Positions 33,355 through 45,335 of a stretch of 64,000 nt of DNA are shown here, one piece after another. A program made the position numbers and the translations under genes. Position 1 is the stretch's first letter. Every line of letters starts with the position of its first letter. Where the stretch lies: assembly GCA_944470555.2 (NCBI GenBank), contig OX104127.1:117704741-117768740 (forward strand). The letters run 5' to 3'. The DNA is from Heterobilharzia americana (Eukaryota; Platyhelminthes; Trematoda; Strigeidida; Schistosomatidae). Below the pieces are notes generated by a model. That model made no database searches. It saw nothing but the letters and a program-made list of their open reading frames with translations, and was not told the DNA's origin.

Positions 33355-33611
33355 CTTTAAACCACATGGTGAACTGGAAATGCATGGATTTAGACACTCA
33401 CCTTGGTTATATAACTGTGAATACCTACTGATACTCCAGATCGTATAAACAGGCCCTTTGTGGTTAGCAAAGCTAAAGGCTGAAAAACCCTCTAGTGAAT
33501 GGATGTTCATATTACTAAATAAGAAACTATGCAAATGGACTAACAACGTCGTCTGGTTAATAACGAAGACTTCGAACATTGCGCGTTTTTGTCGTTGATA
33601 GTGGAACCTAT
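33355..33611 (-). CDS. Exon of unidentified protein (exon A)
   Basis: This exon follows a tctctcattacacag acceptor, starts in phase with two bases finishing a split codon, and runs 85 codons without a stop to an AAAG|GTAGTA donor. It contains FEVFVINQTTLLVHLHSF, EGFSAFSFANHKGPVYTIWS and CLNPCISSSPCGLK. The mixed beta-type composition with closely spaced cysteines suggests an extracellular domain. Joined to exon B it gives 148 continuous codons. Neighbouring exons probably lie beyond the CR1-like insertions on either side; function unknown. Confidence 0.58.
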
Positions 33612-33779
33612 CTGTGTAATGAGAGATGGAAATTCATACCCGTCTGTTGATTTACAGCAAGTTTTAATAAGTTTATGCATATCAGTAACTTGCTATGTGA
33701 GTTGTACAACTCCCGGAACTATTCCACAAACTTTGAAATCATCATTTTGACGGTGCTTGTGAACTGGTATCTATCACGT

Positions 33780-34010
33780 TAATTCCATTATACGGGAGTG
33801 GGAATTTTTATTATCTTCACCTTGACGCACTGCATATGCTGGAAGTGGTATTTTCTTTGTGTCGTAACCATGATCTGATGTTTTTGATGGAGTCAAACGA
33901 CCTCCCCTCTGTGCTGTTCAGGACCCGTAAAATCTTGTAGATTTTTCGGCATATATCAATGTGATGATGCCTGTAAACTGACTTCTCTCATGTCAAATTA
34001 CTTATGTGAG
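33780..34010. repeat. Dispersed repeat, copy 2
   Basis: This is the second copy of the repeat at 25755-26030, in the same orientation, diverged by substitutions and small gaps. It precedes the tail of the minus-strand CR1-like element. No coding capacity is seen. Confidence 0.6.
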
Positions 34011-34269
34011 AACAAAAATTTATTAATTATTTATTATTGTCTAAGCAGTACATGTCGACGTTTTGATGAACCCAGAGGTGCATGCCCCTTGAAAAATACA
34101 TTGAGTCTGGCCTGGTGCCTCCCTCAGTATGCATAATCCTTTAAATTGAATCACCCGAGTAATTTGGCTGGCATTATTTGGGCTACAGTGGTCAACAGCA
34201 CCTTCCTCTGGGGTCGAAAATGTGAGGCATGTAGCGGAAAATATTTGTGTGGCAATAAGCACTCTAGAG

Positions 34270-37200
34270 CTTCGTTTTAATAATAACGATAATGTTTCGG
34301 ATAATAAATTACACGAACGCATGCCGTTTTTACAGACAATATCTGAATGTTATTTTTCACTGTGAGGCTGAAAAAATTCAGAAGGGATACATCCTTACGC
34401 CATATATAGCTTACCAGCGGATACAATTGTTCACACGTACCTGGTAACGAATATTAGATAGTAATCCTTTCGCCGCATCCTAATGGTGGATAGTAACGCT
34501 GGCATTATCATCTAGTATGAGCTTTGGCCAGGCGAATGTGATTAGGCCGCATCACTTCCGTTAGTGAGTCACGTAAACACCGAAAACATAGTATATGAGA
34601 TGTGAAGGATAAATAAAGCTGAAAAAACACGAATAATCAATGAGTTTTTCTGTTTACAGAGGGCATTTAAAACTAGGCTTAAATCCCGGTGCCAACCGAT
34701 GATACAGCTTGGGATCAGTGTTACAGTGCCAAGGAGCATCTAGTGATTGTTTGGGTCTATGTCATTGAAAACAAATTCATTGAAATAAATTAGGTCAAAG
34801 TTGTAACTCTGTCCAGAAACTTTTGTCGTTTCACGGCCACGATATGTGAGGCTTCATCATTAAACCATTCAAAATGTCCCCGAGGTCGGTGCTCCACATG
34901 AAGTCAGTTTCGGTTCTCTTTACTATGATGTGAATGGCCGTTATCCGTTGGGTAGCCTGCACGCTTGGATAAAAACAGCATGAAATGCCAACATTTTTAG
35001 ACACAATTCCAGATGGAGCCATAAATTCGAGGTGAACCGCCAAAATAATCATGATGCGGCGTTGCATTATGAATCTACCAATGAGAGAGAAAAAGGAACG
35101 CGGGTATGGAACAATTTGTCGTGCACTTAGATCAATGAGCATCAAGATATGGGCAGAATAACCAAAGAAAGAGAAATCAGATGTAGATTTAAGAGCTGCT
35201 GCACAAAAGTTATACGTCTCTTCGGTAATAAACCATGGTAAAATGGTAGTCAGTAACTTTTAATGCACGGTAAACAAAATGTGTGCCACTGAAAGTGTTT
35301 GTCTTAACGGTGGACCATTTCAGCCGACATGTTTAAGATTGAATCTGAGAGATAAGGAATCAGTAAACATAAAGCATACGGGAGTATGAAGAGGCTTCTG
35401 AATACGAGGCAAGTTTTAGCATGTAGAAGTGATTTGGTGTGAGTCTTAGTGCCTAGAAAATAAGACAATTTGATTTGTAAACGTTTGCGAGGAATTCTAA
35501 GAACATACTGTTCCCAGCAATGTAACTGAGTGCATTTGGTTGCCATTTGGAGCCAGACGAGTATGCTGTCCACCATATATGGTCTGCCCCCACCACGATG
35601 ATACAGATTATACGACTTAGGGGAAACTGCCAGGTACACAGAGTTCTTACTCTTCAGAATTGAGAGCCATTCGATTCACAAAATAATCCTTAGAAAGAGA
35701 TCCCATCCATATTTATTGTCAAGTAACAATCAATTTCAATACCTAGAGTCCTACAGAGCCATCTCCGAGTACATTTGTTGTAAGGCATTTATCTACAAAC
35801 AGACTGTAGATATCGTCTGAACCCAAATTCAAGTTAATAAGGCGCTTAAACTGTGACATAGACGTGCTGCTGCGCACGGTTTCGCAGAGCCTATTCCAGA
35901 TCAAGCTATAATATGTAATGTGCTATCCTGTATATATAATTTCTAGAGCCATGTGGCGGTGCGTATCTCCAAGCAGGTGGGGAAGAACAATATGATAGGC
36001 CATGCAAAGTTTTCTGCAAGAGAACTAAGTTGCTTCTTAGACGCCGTTTCCATAAAGGTTCAGTAGACAGTATAGTGCACCTATCTGTGTAACTAACATT
36101 ACCGATCGTCTGGCGAAACTTCTTTGGACATATTAAAGTCATGACTTGCCAGTTTTGTGCATGCCAGAACAAACGAATATGCCGTATTCCAATATCGGTC
36201 GAACACAAACCTCAAAAAGAACAGGTCCGGTCTCCTTTGTACAGAAGCTCTTCTGAAGGAAGCCCTATAATCTTCCAGCTTTGGAGACAATAGCTGTGAC
36301 ATGCTCACTGAAGTTAAGGTTGCCAGAATATTAGGTGCCCAGATCACCCACCTTACTGAGCATTCAAATTTCGTGATCTCTTGAGGGTACCGTACTGCAT
36401 GTATAACACTTTTCGAGGTTTACAATTCCACATTTTTCGTGGATGAATCCACCCGAGTAGATTATTTTCATCTGCCTGAGCTGCTGACAGGCCTTCAGTG
36501 ATTGCACCGTACTGAAAGCTGTAAGCGATCTTAAAATCGTCAGCATAAAGATGTGGTTTCCCATTCCTAACAACTTTATATGTGTCGTTGACATAAATGA
36601 GAAAGAGAAGTGGACCAAGAACACACCGCTTGTGATCGGTCGAGGGTCTGAACAGAAATCGTTTAATTTAACTACCTCAGAACGTTCATCAGGAAATTGT
36701 TCAAACCAGTTATGTAGGGGGTTTTCCACACTGAATGACCCACGCTTCATGAGCAGTCCCCAGTGGGGTACTTTGTCAAGTACTTTCTTGAGGTCGGAAA
36801 ACAGTACAGCAGTAAAAAGACCTTGGTCACGCCTTTGTGATGTATATATTTGTATATATATACAAGATAATCCAGCATCCAGGCATCACAGAATCTCGTT
36901 TTTGGGAACCAATGCTGCGAGGTCGGTAAGAAGTTGTTAACGAATAGGTAATCCGCGACACTATCCCTTATAATTTTCTTCATCACTCTGGAAACCACTG
37001 ACGTGAGATTAATTGGAAAGTAATTATCTAAATGTGCAGTTGATCCGGATTTATGGGTGGGAATGATGTGGGTTGTTTTCCAAATGGAGAGGTAGCTTGG
37101 ACTGTTGAGTGACATGGAAAATAACTTGGGAAGCAATAGATGTATATCTCCACCTCCGTTTTCAATGTCAACAGCAGGTATCCAATCTGGACCGTCAGTG

Positions 37201-37964
37201 AAACGAAGTTTTAGAGTGTTGTTCGCTGCAGACATGTTTTGTACTGTAAACCCCACGTTTTCGATCCTAGAGAAAGGCGGTGTTCACCACTGTAACCTGA
37301 ATGAAGTCCTCCCATTCATAACAGAGGCGGCAAAGTGACTACTGAGGATCGCCATAATTTGCCTGTGTCCATCGTGCACCTGACAGTTACTAATAATACA
37401 TTCAGTCGTTTTGCATTTAGATGACTTCAGTCCGAATTTGAGAATCTTTTTTAGGGATCCTTTACTGCCAGTAGACAGAGCTTGACGGTCCTGTCCTATG
37501 GCCTCCTGTACACGTAGAACATCAGCTTAGGTACAAATGCTAGACATCATGATTAGTGAAGAAAAGTAGTGTTGCCTATGAAAGCGGGTAGCTTGTCTCC
37601 AAAGTCGACTCCGAAGGGGAGTTGGGATAAACAGCGTTGTCAGGATCATAGGCTTAGTGTTGTTTTCCGGAACAAAATAATCACGGTTATTGCGCAAGGT
37701 TTGGTCAAAAAACAGTTGTAAGTGCTTCACCAGACGTACCACCAAAATAGTCTTCCGAGCCTAAACGCCTTGGCTAAAACTGATAGTATTCCCAGTTAGT
37801 GTCATGGTAGTTTCTCTACCGTACTGGTCGTCTTCTGGGGTTAACAGCGGATTCAAAATTTGGACGAAAAACTACAATATTATGATCATCTGGGAATCGA
37901 TTGCCGATTTGTATTGTAGAAGCGATGAGATCGTTAGCGAAAACTGAGTCTAAAACATAATGAC
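34270..37964 (-). mobile_element. CR1-like element, decayed, 5'-truncated
   Basis: On the minus strand, a partial endonuclease end (VFANDLIASTIQIGNRF, about 37970-37840) leads into an RT. That RT has DGPDWIPAVDI, WKTTHIIPTHKSGS, LDNYFPINLTSVVSRVMKKI, HNWFEQFPDERSEVVKLN and PRPITSGV. It is followed by the C-terminal WNTAYSFVLACTK and PLWKRRLRSNLV blocks near 36200-36030. The catalytic box region is frameshifted (HIFMLTILRSL). A long non-coding 3' region ends at an (AAT)n-like tract near 34275, preceded by the same cg.atgccg.ttttacag word as at 42800. Two open stretches in the 3' region (34831-35145, 35304-35639) are unassigned. The 5' side ends at a ~540-bp repeat. Confidence 0.78.
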
Positions 37965-38506
37965 GATAATGAAAATAACATGTTTCATGCAACAAGTTAC
38001 ATGAAAACAAACCACTCCACAGCTTTCATCATTTTGGTAATGCGAACCGACTGTTACGTACGATATCAGGCTATACATAAGACACCGTTATTCAGGGCGT
38101 ATAAGAGATGCACCCGGAGGAAGAAAGTTAATGCTTCTCAGACATCAAAGAATAAAACAGATAGACACCAACATAACTGCTCACCATGCTGAAGCAAGCT
38201 CAGTCTGAAATTAGGAATTATTCGGCTACTGTTTGAATCTTCTGGCATTCTTGAAGGTGGGGTGGGTAATAAGGTCGTGATCTTGGGTCGTGCACCTTCG
38301 TCACAAAGTTTTGATGGCATGACACACTGACAAATGCGATCACCAAGATTCCATGTTGGTAAAGGACTGGTCAGGTGAACCTAAAAAATGAATGACGAAA
38401 GCAAGCGGCAGGCGAAATTCGAAACATGAGAACAAAATACTAAGCAGAAATATATAAGCCGTGATACATGTGGGCGAGTTCACTGTATTGACCACAAAAG
38501 TTACTT
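37965..38506 (+). repeat. Unnamed ~540-bp dispersed repeat, copy 1
   Basis: Colinear similarity with the reverse complement of 44797-45335 runs the full length. Shared blocks include gttacatgaaaacaaacca, cagatagacaccaacataa, aggaattattcggct, ttcttgaaggt.gg.cgggta, and a final cacaaaagttactt. It abuts the 5' break of the CR1-like element at 34270-37964. There is no clear terminal inverted repeat or coding capacity. Two copies in opposite orientation at unrelated sites indicate a mobile, probably non-autonomous family. Confidence 0.72.
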
Positions 38507-39340
38507 GAAGAAGTATTTAAAGCCCAGCTTTCGGTGGTAAGCATGTGGGGAAGAGGATGAAGGTGCATACGAAAGTAGTGGAAAGTAACGAAGCCGAAGA
38601 CACCACTATGGACTTTGGACCGGGCGTTCTCTTATGTGAAGGAAACCTATGTACAAAAGTTGGGTGAAGTTATAAACATTTAATTTAAAGTCATGCTCTT
38701 CGCTACAAAGGTAACCACGCTTTATATAGTCATGGGGGAGGGATGATCATGGTATTGCTGTTGAGTGTTATCACATCAGGGCTATAGGGACAATATGGTG
38801 GTCAGAGTGGGCTGAGCTAGTAGACCTGGCAGACTTTTTCTTTTCTTTGGTGACCTTATTCTTTCTACTATTATTTTGCCATCACAAGTACAAGAGTTTC
38901 AAGATCCATATCACCACCGCCATACAGGCAGGGGTAGTTCAAGTTTATCTCCCTACCATCGTGCCTGTCGTTCAGTTATCACCATCTCCACATATTTTCA
39001 CGTTCATTTTTATGCTACGATCAACAGCGTTGATAGTTACGGGGATATTTCCATCTTGCCGTCAGCTGGCTAGGATCGTGCATACATTATCGACTCAATC
39101 GTCCCTCGGTATGTAACATACATCAGGCAACAATTATGACCGTTATACCTCCATTGATGCCATAGTCAGGCTTGATTTATCACGCAAAACTGACTCGCAC
39201 TACTTTATTGCACAAAGACTCCTGGCTTATTGCAGAGGGAGGAGAGAGTGGTGGGTGGAATGTTTATTTGTGGGAGGGGTTAAGAGTAGCCGGACCAAAG
39301 AAGCATTAAGGGCAGGAACGGTTACCAGCATCAAATACAG
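38507..39340. other. Unassigned region between repeat and CR1-like copy
   Basis: This contains overlapping open stretches in two plus frames (38847-39116) of low-complexity character and two TATA-like words on the minus strand. No gene or known repeat is recognised. It may be part of a longer version of the adjacent 540-bp repeat. Confidence 0.35.
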
Positions 39341-41260
39341 TTACCACAAATTCGAACAGAAAAACATGTAGTTCAACGGAAACTGCCCACCGTTTGGCAA
39401 GTTTTTGGGTGGTTGCATTAGATTGTTGCGTGTTAGACTCTCAATATTTGGCGGGTCAATAACGAACATGGTTTCGTCGAAGGAGGGCACATTAAGAATC
39501 CTGCACACTCCAAGTTCACTGAGGTAGTGGTTCAAGGCTGACTGAAACTGGAGTATGGTCTTTGCAGCATTGGATATTGTGCGGCAGTTTGTTCCAAATG
39601 TTGGCGTAACGAGCTGTGAATAATGAAGATTTGAGCTGGTTGGACGCGTATGGTGGTGTGACTAGGCAGTCTTGGTCTCTAAGGTTGTGGGTTTTTTGTC
39701 AGCAAACTTTACTGTATCCACACTGGTAATCACCTCATGGTGTAGGACTTTATATAAAATGCTGAGGTTCAACTTCACTCGCCGTAACCACATAAGCTCT
39801 GATCTATTAGGATGACATCTGCCTCTGTGTGAATTAAAAGGGGAAATAAGTCCGTAAAGTGTCGCTGGGTCTTCTCTATTTCCTGATTGTCACTAGACCT
39901 CAGGCAACTAAGTACGATAGGGTAGTATTCTAGTAGTGGTCGCATACACATCCTATACAGAACCAATTTGATTTCATCCAGGCGAAACTTTCGCTGAATG
40001 AAGTCGGTGGGGAGGCGTGACTTAGTGCACTGTGCCGTTGCGTGTTCTGCAAAGGAAAGGTCACTGGAGTAACTTATTCCTAGGTCGCATATGCTACTTA
40101 GCTGTTGGAGTGCAATGCTCTCCGGTCGAAGATTGGTTGGCAAGCTTTTTTCACCGAAAAAATAAAGCCGCACTTCCATGTACTCGGAGGTAGCAGCCAC
40201 GTGTCACATCATCTTTTTAGCTAGTCAAGGCCGTCTTGTGTGGTAGTATTGATGCTGCTACATTGGTTAGTGTGAAAAAGGTACACCACTTTCAAGTCAT
40301 CCGCAAAGAGGAAGGCTTTTCCTGATTGAAAGCAGGCACATATATCATTTATATACAATATAAAAGGAAGGGGTCCCAGGACGGAGCCTCGAATAGCTCC
40401 ACTGGTGATATTTCTGGGAAGGGAACAGTGTGAGCCTGCTTGACAACCTGGGTGCGGTTCGACGGGAATGAGCCAATCCAGTCATGCAACTTGCCAGCCA
40501 CTCCAAATAAATTCAGTTTATGAAGGAGTGAGAGGTGATGAACCTTGTCAAAGGCTTTGATGAAATCGAAGTAAAGCGAGCCAACAGCACTTCCGTCGTC
40601 TCTACTGTAAATTGCGTGTTCAAAGAACTCTGGGTGGCATGCGACACAACCCGTTAACCGCCCTCCACTTTCGGCATACCGCGGTTTTAGTGAAGCTTGC
40701 GAAGTCAGTCCCCCAAGGAATTTCCGTGTGCGACCCTGACAAGAGGCTGGATCAGGAGATTTCCTAAACTTTGCCATGTGGTGTTGTGGATGCTACAATT
40801 CTGTGAGAGCCGAAGAAGTGTTTTGCGTTTCTCGGCGAGTTAAGCCGAAGTAGAACGGGACACGGGACCTGACTGTCCCTTTCCTTAGGCGACGGGCAAT
40901 ACAGTGTGAGTCAGTCAAGCCGCATGTTTGCAAACAATCAGTTCTGACCAGCTGTTATGGGGGAATAGTCGGGGATGTTAAAGACTGCTGAATTGTTGGA
41001 GGACCGCATTTGGTTGCCTACTTCACTGCTACAAAGTCAGCTAACCTCTCCCATTTTATTGAACTATCAAGTGCGCAGTCACTTTTGGGGTCTAACAAAT
41101 CCATTAGTGGGAGGGGATATTCCATTTTACATTGCATATTCCGGACTAGTTTCAAAATTTACGGAATATTGGACCTAACTTTAATACTATCATTGAAGAC
41201 GTCAGTCACAAGGTCGGGCAACCTAAGTGACGGATCGGGGTTGCTGGTGGAACTTTTAAC
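39341..41260 (-). mobile_element. CR1-like element, decayed
   Basis: The minus strand shows SLYFDFIKAFDKVHHLSLLH and KLHDWIGSFPSNRTQVVKQ at about 40590-40440. A frameshifted core follows, then ICDLGISYSSDLSFAEHAT, VLYRMCMRPLLEYYPIVLS and a C-terminal SALNHYLSELGV block. Upstream to about 41260 is a linker region containing YPLPLMDLLDPKSDCALD. The catalytic ADD box is not intact. It is a separate copy from those on either side because its C-terminus lies upstream of their 3' ends. The exact ends are estimated. Confidence 0.75.
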
Positions 41261-44200
41261 CTAAGGCACCAGATGAGACAATTTTAGCCTTTTCGCGCTC
41301 ATACTCTTGTTTCTCGAAGGCCACTAACACTTGTTTTCATTCTCAGAAAAGCAAGCAAGGAGCGTTAAAAATTCGAGCAGCGTTGTAATGTTGGACAAAT
41401 AATTAACGGGTTGAATAACAGATATTGGATATTAGTTAACTTCGACAGAGTCATGAGTTAGGCAACAACAGTTGTGTTCCTTGCCAGTTTTCAAGTATTT
41501 TTTGATAGGTGGGTGACACTGTCCAACTTTCTGCTACCTTTAAGTTGGGATAGACCTACCTAACTCCAACGTTTAGAAGATAGGTTCAGTGCTCCTTTAC
41601 GTTGCCTGTGGTCTGAGATTTGCAGCGATTGGAAAGAGATATGTACACTCTCAAGAGATTCAGCGTTTTTGCAGGAGGCAGAGGGCAGTCAGATTCAACA
41701 GAATGGAACAAATTTCCTTGAGCACTAGGGAAGCGAGAAGTTACGTCACGTTCGTAAGTAGCACAGCAGAAGTGGAGTCTCTATGGAAGTATTTCGTTTC
41801 AGCTTTTCTTGGCCACCCACGGTTTACAGGCAAATGTTATAAACTGTTCCATCCTTTGAAATGATGTCTGTCAAGAATATGGTGTATTCCCTCACGAATG
41901 ACTAACTCGCCTCAATTAATCATCTAGACAGAAATTGTTGAGATACTTTGCAGTTACGTATTTCTTTTTGGATATTCAACCTCCATTTTTCGTAATATAT
42001 TAATGGTTCTCTTGGTCTTGGCTGATTATTTTCAGTGAAAGCAAAACAGATCCTTTAGATACATTTTTCGTTCGCGTAACTAGAATATCCTCCCGTAACA
42101 CGCTAATATATACATGTGAATTGTTTTTTGTTTGAACGGTCACGCACACTTCACTGCGGATGAAGGTAACAAGAATATCCATGAAATTCGGGAGTTCGCG
42201 TTCGGTGGGTTTTCAAATGCTTTTACTAGGTTTAAGTTTCGTGTTGTGTAGCACTTACGGAATTAGTGTGCACATCGTTTTGCTATTCTGATCTTTATAA
42301 CTGTCCTCATCGAACCTCCGCATATTTTGCTACAATTTGACCAAGTTTTACTACTGTCTGGTTTGGATAGTACTTGAGTGATGGATTCATTGGCCGAATA
42401 CTACGCTGACCATTCTAGCCGAGCTAAACCGGTAGACAGTAGCACAGTCAGTACTGGCGTTCCTCCTGTAGTTCCGGTCCAACTAGGTGACAGCCTACGG
42501 TAACCACGTTCCAGAATTCTGGGCGCAGTGTCATACTTTGCCTTCGCACTCAAGAAGCGTGGAGTACTGAGTAGGAAATAAGCTGAAAGGTCGTCATGTC
42601 CATCTCACTTAGGGAATATCTACCCTGAAACTGTTGTCCGGATTCCTGTGAGTTTACAAGTGATCGTTGCTACTACCGTCATTGCTTTGTGTCCGTTACT
42701 TTCATTTTCTGACACCAGTGAAACCTTAGGTGTCATTCAGACTTTGTTTCCGCTTTCAATAATAATAATAATATTTATTCCCGAATATACAGGCACACGC
42801 CATTTTTACAGGTATGAATAAGTTTACGTGCGAATTACACTCATCTTCATGGAGGGTAATCTGAATCCCTACCCGTTGTCATTATAAGATATAAGTGCTG
42901 CATGTTCATACAATGGAACATCCCAGGTTGTACAAGCGGAAGTATTGTCTTCGCATTAACAAAAACTAGGTTTGTATCTAGACACTAGTGGTATTACCTG
43001 GGGAAAAATGAATCTTGAAGCTAATACTTCCATCGCAACAGTTTGTACTTTTTGCTTGAGATAATGATGGAACGTTTATGAAGGAATATATTCATGAATT
43101 GTTTACACATTGTACTTCATTGATGATCCCAGGACTGTATAACTCATGCTCATTAATACCATTCCACAACAAAGATTTATAATCTTGATGAATATTATGA
43201 CTGAAGGCCAAGTGTCTTCACTTCTCCAACTCCAGCATCCAGAAGCAATAGACTTGTCTGAATGCTCCAAATGGACTTCCAGGACATCTTGTCTGCCGTT
43301 CTCACGGGTCGTGACAGCCTTGCATTTGGTAAGTGTTGTACTTTGCTGGTCACTTTTATAATGAGTAAATCCTAGATTTCGATAGTTATGAAGCTGTAGT
43401 CCACTGAACGTTTTTTATTTCTGCTTGTTGTGGTTAGGTATTCTGAACGTGGTAAAACTGGTCACCCTACGTTGAAGGGCAACTTCAGCCATGGCCTGTC
43501 CCTTAAGTAATTAATTCTCGATGGCAACCAAGCCAACGTCTAGAACTGAATTACTTTTCTACAACGAGAAAAAAACGGACTTAGCAGGTGGTGGAGAAGG
43601 CAAGAATTCCAACAAGGAGAGTGCCTTCTTTGTTCATGTTTCTCCCTACTTAACTTCCCTTGCCATGGCTTCCACTGTATGTCCTTTTTCTGTAGGGCAT
43701 TCAAAAATATAGATTTCATGCTGTCATGTGGTGTGGCATTACTGTTTTTGATTGCCGTGTTGGGTGGGGCAGAATGTGCCGCTGGTTTGAGGTGGTAACT
43801 CATGGAAGTCTCCTCAACGCTTCGTGTGAAAGGTTAGTGTGGGTGTGGTGGCTGTCTCATTGCTCATTAAGGAGGCCGAGCATATGAAGCGCCGTGAAAG
43901 AGACTGTTGGTGTACTCGACGAGACGGAAAAGTCACCAGACGATAAGAAGTCAGCCAGTAACTGACGAAAATTCAGAGGTTGATTTGGAGGCCTTCACTT
44001 TAGCTGGAAGTCTGTTCCACAACTGAGAGAATTTGGCGGCAAAGAGGTTTGCGCGCAAGCAAGACTTGAACAGCTTCATTTTGACGCCATGGGGGTGGTT
44101 TTGCAGACCGTAACAACTGCTATGTTCGAGTTGAAATTCACCACTGGCCGTCAAAGTGTGTTTATGTAACACATTTAAGAATAGTGTCAGGTTAACTTTG

Positions 44201-44796
44201 AGTCATTTCATCCAAAGTGTTTCTAGACTCATTGTTCTGCATCTGGGGCTGTTGTCCTGTTTGCAATCGTGTCACAATAATCTAGCCGTGAAATACCTTT
44301 GGATACCCTCTATTTAATGTTTGTCTTTTATGCGGACACCACTCTCATTATAAATGGACAGTATTCTAATAGTGGAGGTAAGCAAGTTTTTAAAGGGTAG
44401 TAACTTGACTTCTTCGAAGTGGAAGTTACGAACTGTGCAACCCATCAAGATCCTAGATTTGCGAGTCTGTGATGCCAACTGTCCAGAAAACGTGAGGTTC
44501 TTTGAATATCTTAGTCCAAAGCCACATACACTTTTAAGAAGGGGAAGTTTCGTAGACTGAAAACGTAGCTGGATATCCACCGATGGAGCACCAAAACACA
44601 CCCAGCCACATTCGCCCATATTGCACTGAAGTTTCCAAGCAGCAGGCCATGCGGATATTATATCAAGCCCCCTTTATACTAGTACTTGGATGTGGGATAA
44701 ATTATCACGGGTGAATGTGTATGCAACTTTTAGGTCATCAGCAAACAAGAATGGTTTACCGTATGTAAAGCAGCTACATATGTCATTGACGTATTA

Positions 44797-45335
44797 AGTG
44801 ACTTTTGTAGTCAGCACAATGAACTCACCTACATGTGTCATGGTCGATGTACTTCTGCGTAGTATTTCTGTGCTCCTGTTCCGAATTTCGTCTGCTGCTC
44901 GCTTTTGTTATTCGTTCTTCAGGTTTACCTAACCACTCCTTCATCCATATGGAATCCTAGTAGTCTAATTTATCAGCGTGCCCTATGCCATCTAGACCTT
45001 ATGACGAACGCACAAAGCCCAAGGTCGCAGCTTTCCTACCCGCCCTACCTTCAAGAACACTGAAAGATTTAAACAACAGCCGAATAATTCCTAATTCCTA
45101 ACTGAGCTCGCCTCAGTATGATGGACGATTATGTTGGTGTTTATCTGTTTTGTCCTTTACCGTCTGCAAAGCATTAACGTTCTTACCCTAGACGCATCTT
45201 TTATGCACCGGAAAGAACGGTGTCTGCTGTATAGCCACACATTGTACATAACAGTCAGTTTGCATCACCAAAATGATCAAACCTCTAAACTGGTTTGTTT
45301 TCATGTAACTTATGTTGTATGAAATATATTATTAT
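44797..45335 (-). repeat. Unnamed ~540-bp dispersed repeat, copy 2 (inserted in CR1-like RT)
   Basis: The host CR1-like frame breaks after GSVLVPLHFGI and resumes at VNDICSCFTYGKPFLFADD. The intervening ~540 bases match the repeat at 37965-38506 in inverted orientation. The clean interruption shows that this repeat inserted after the CR1-like copy. TA dinucleotides occur at both junctions, but no clear terminal inverted repeat is seen. Confidence 0.75.
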
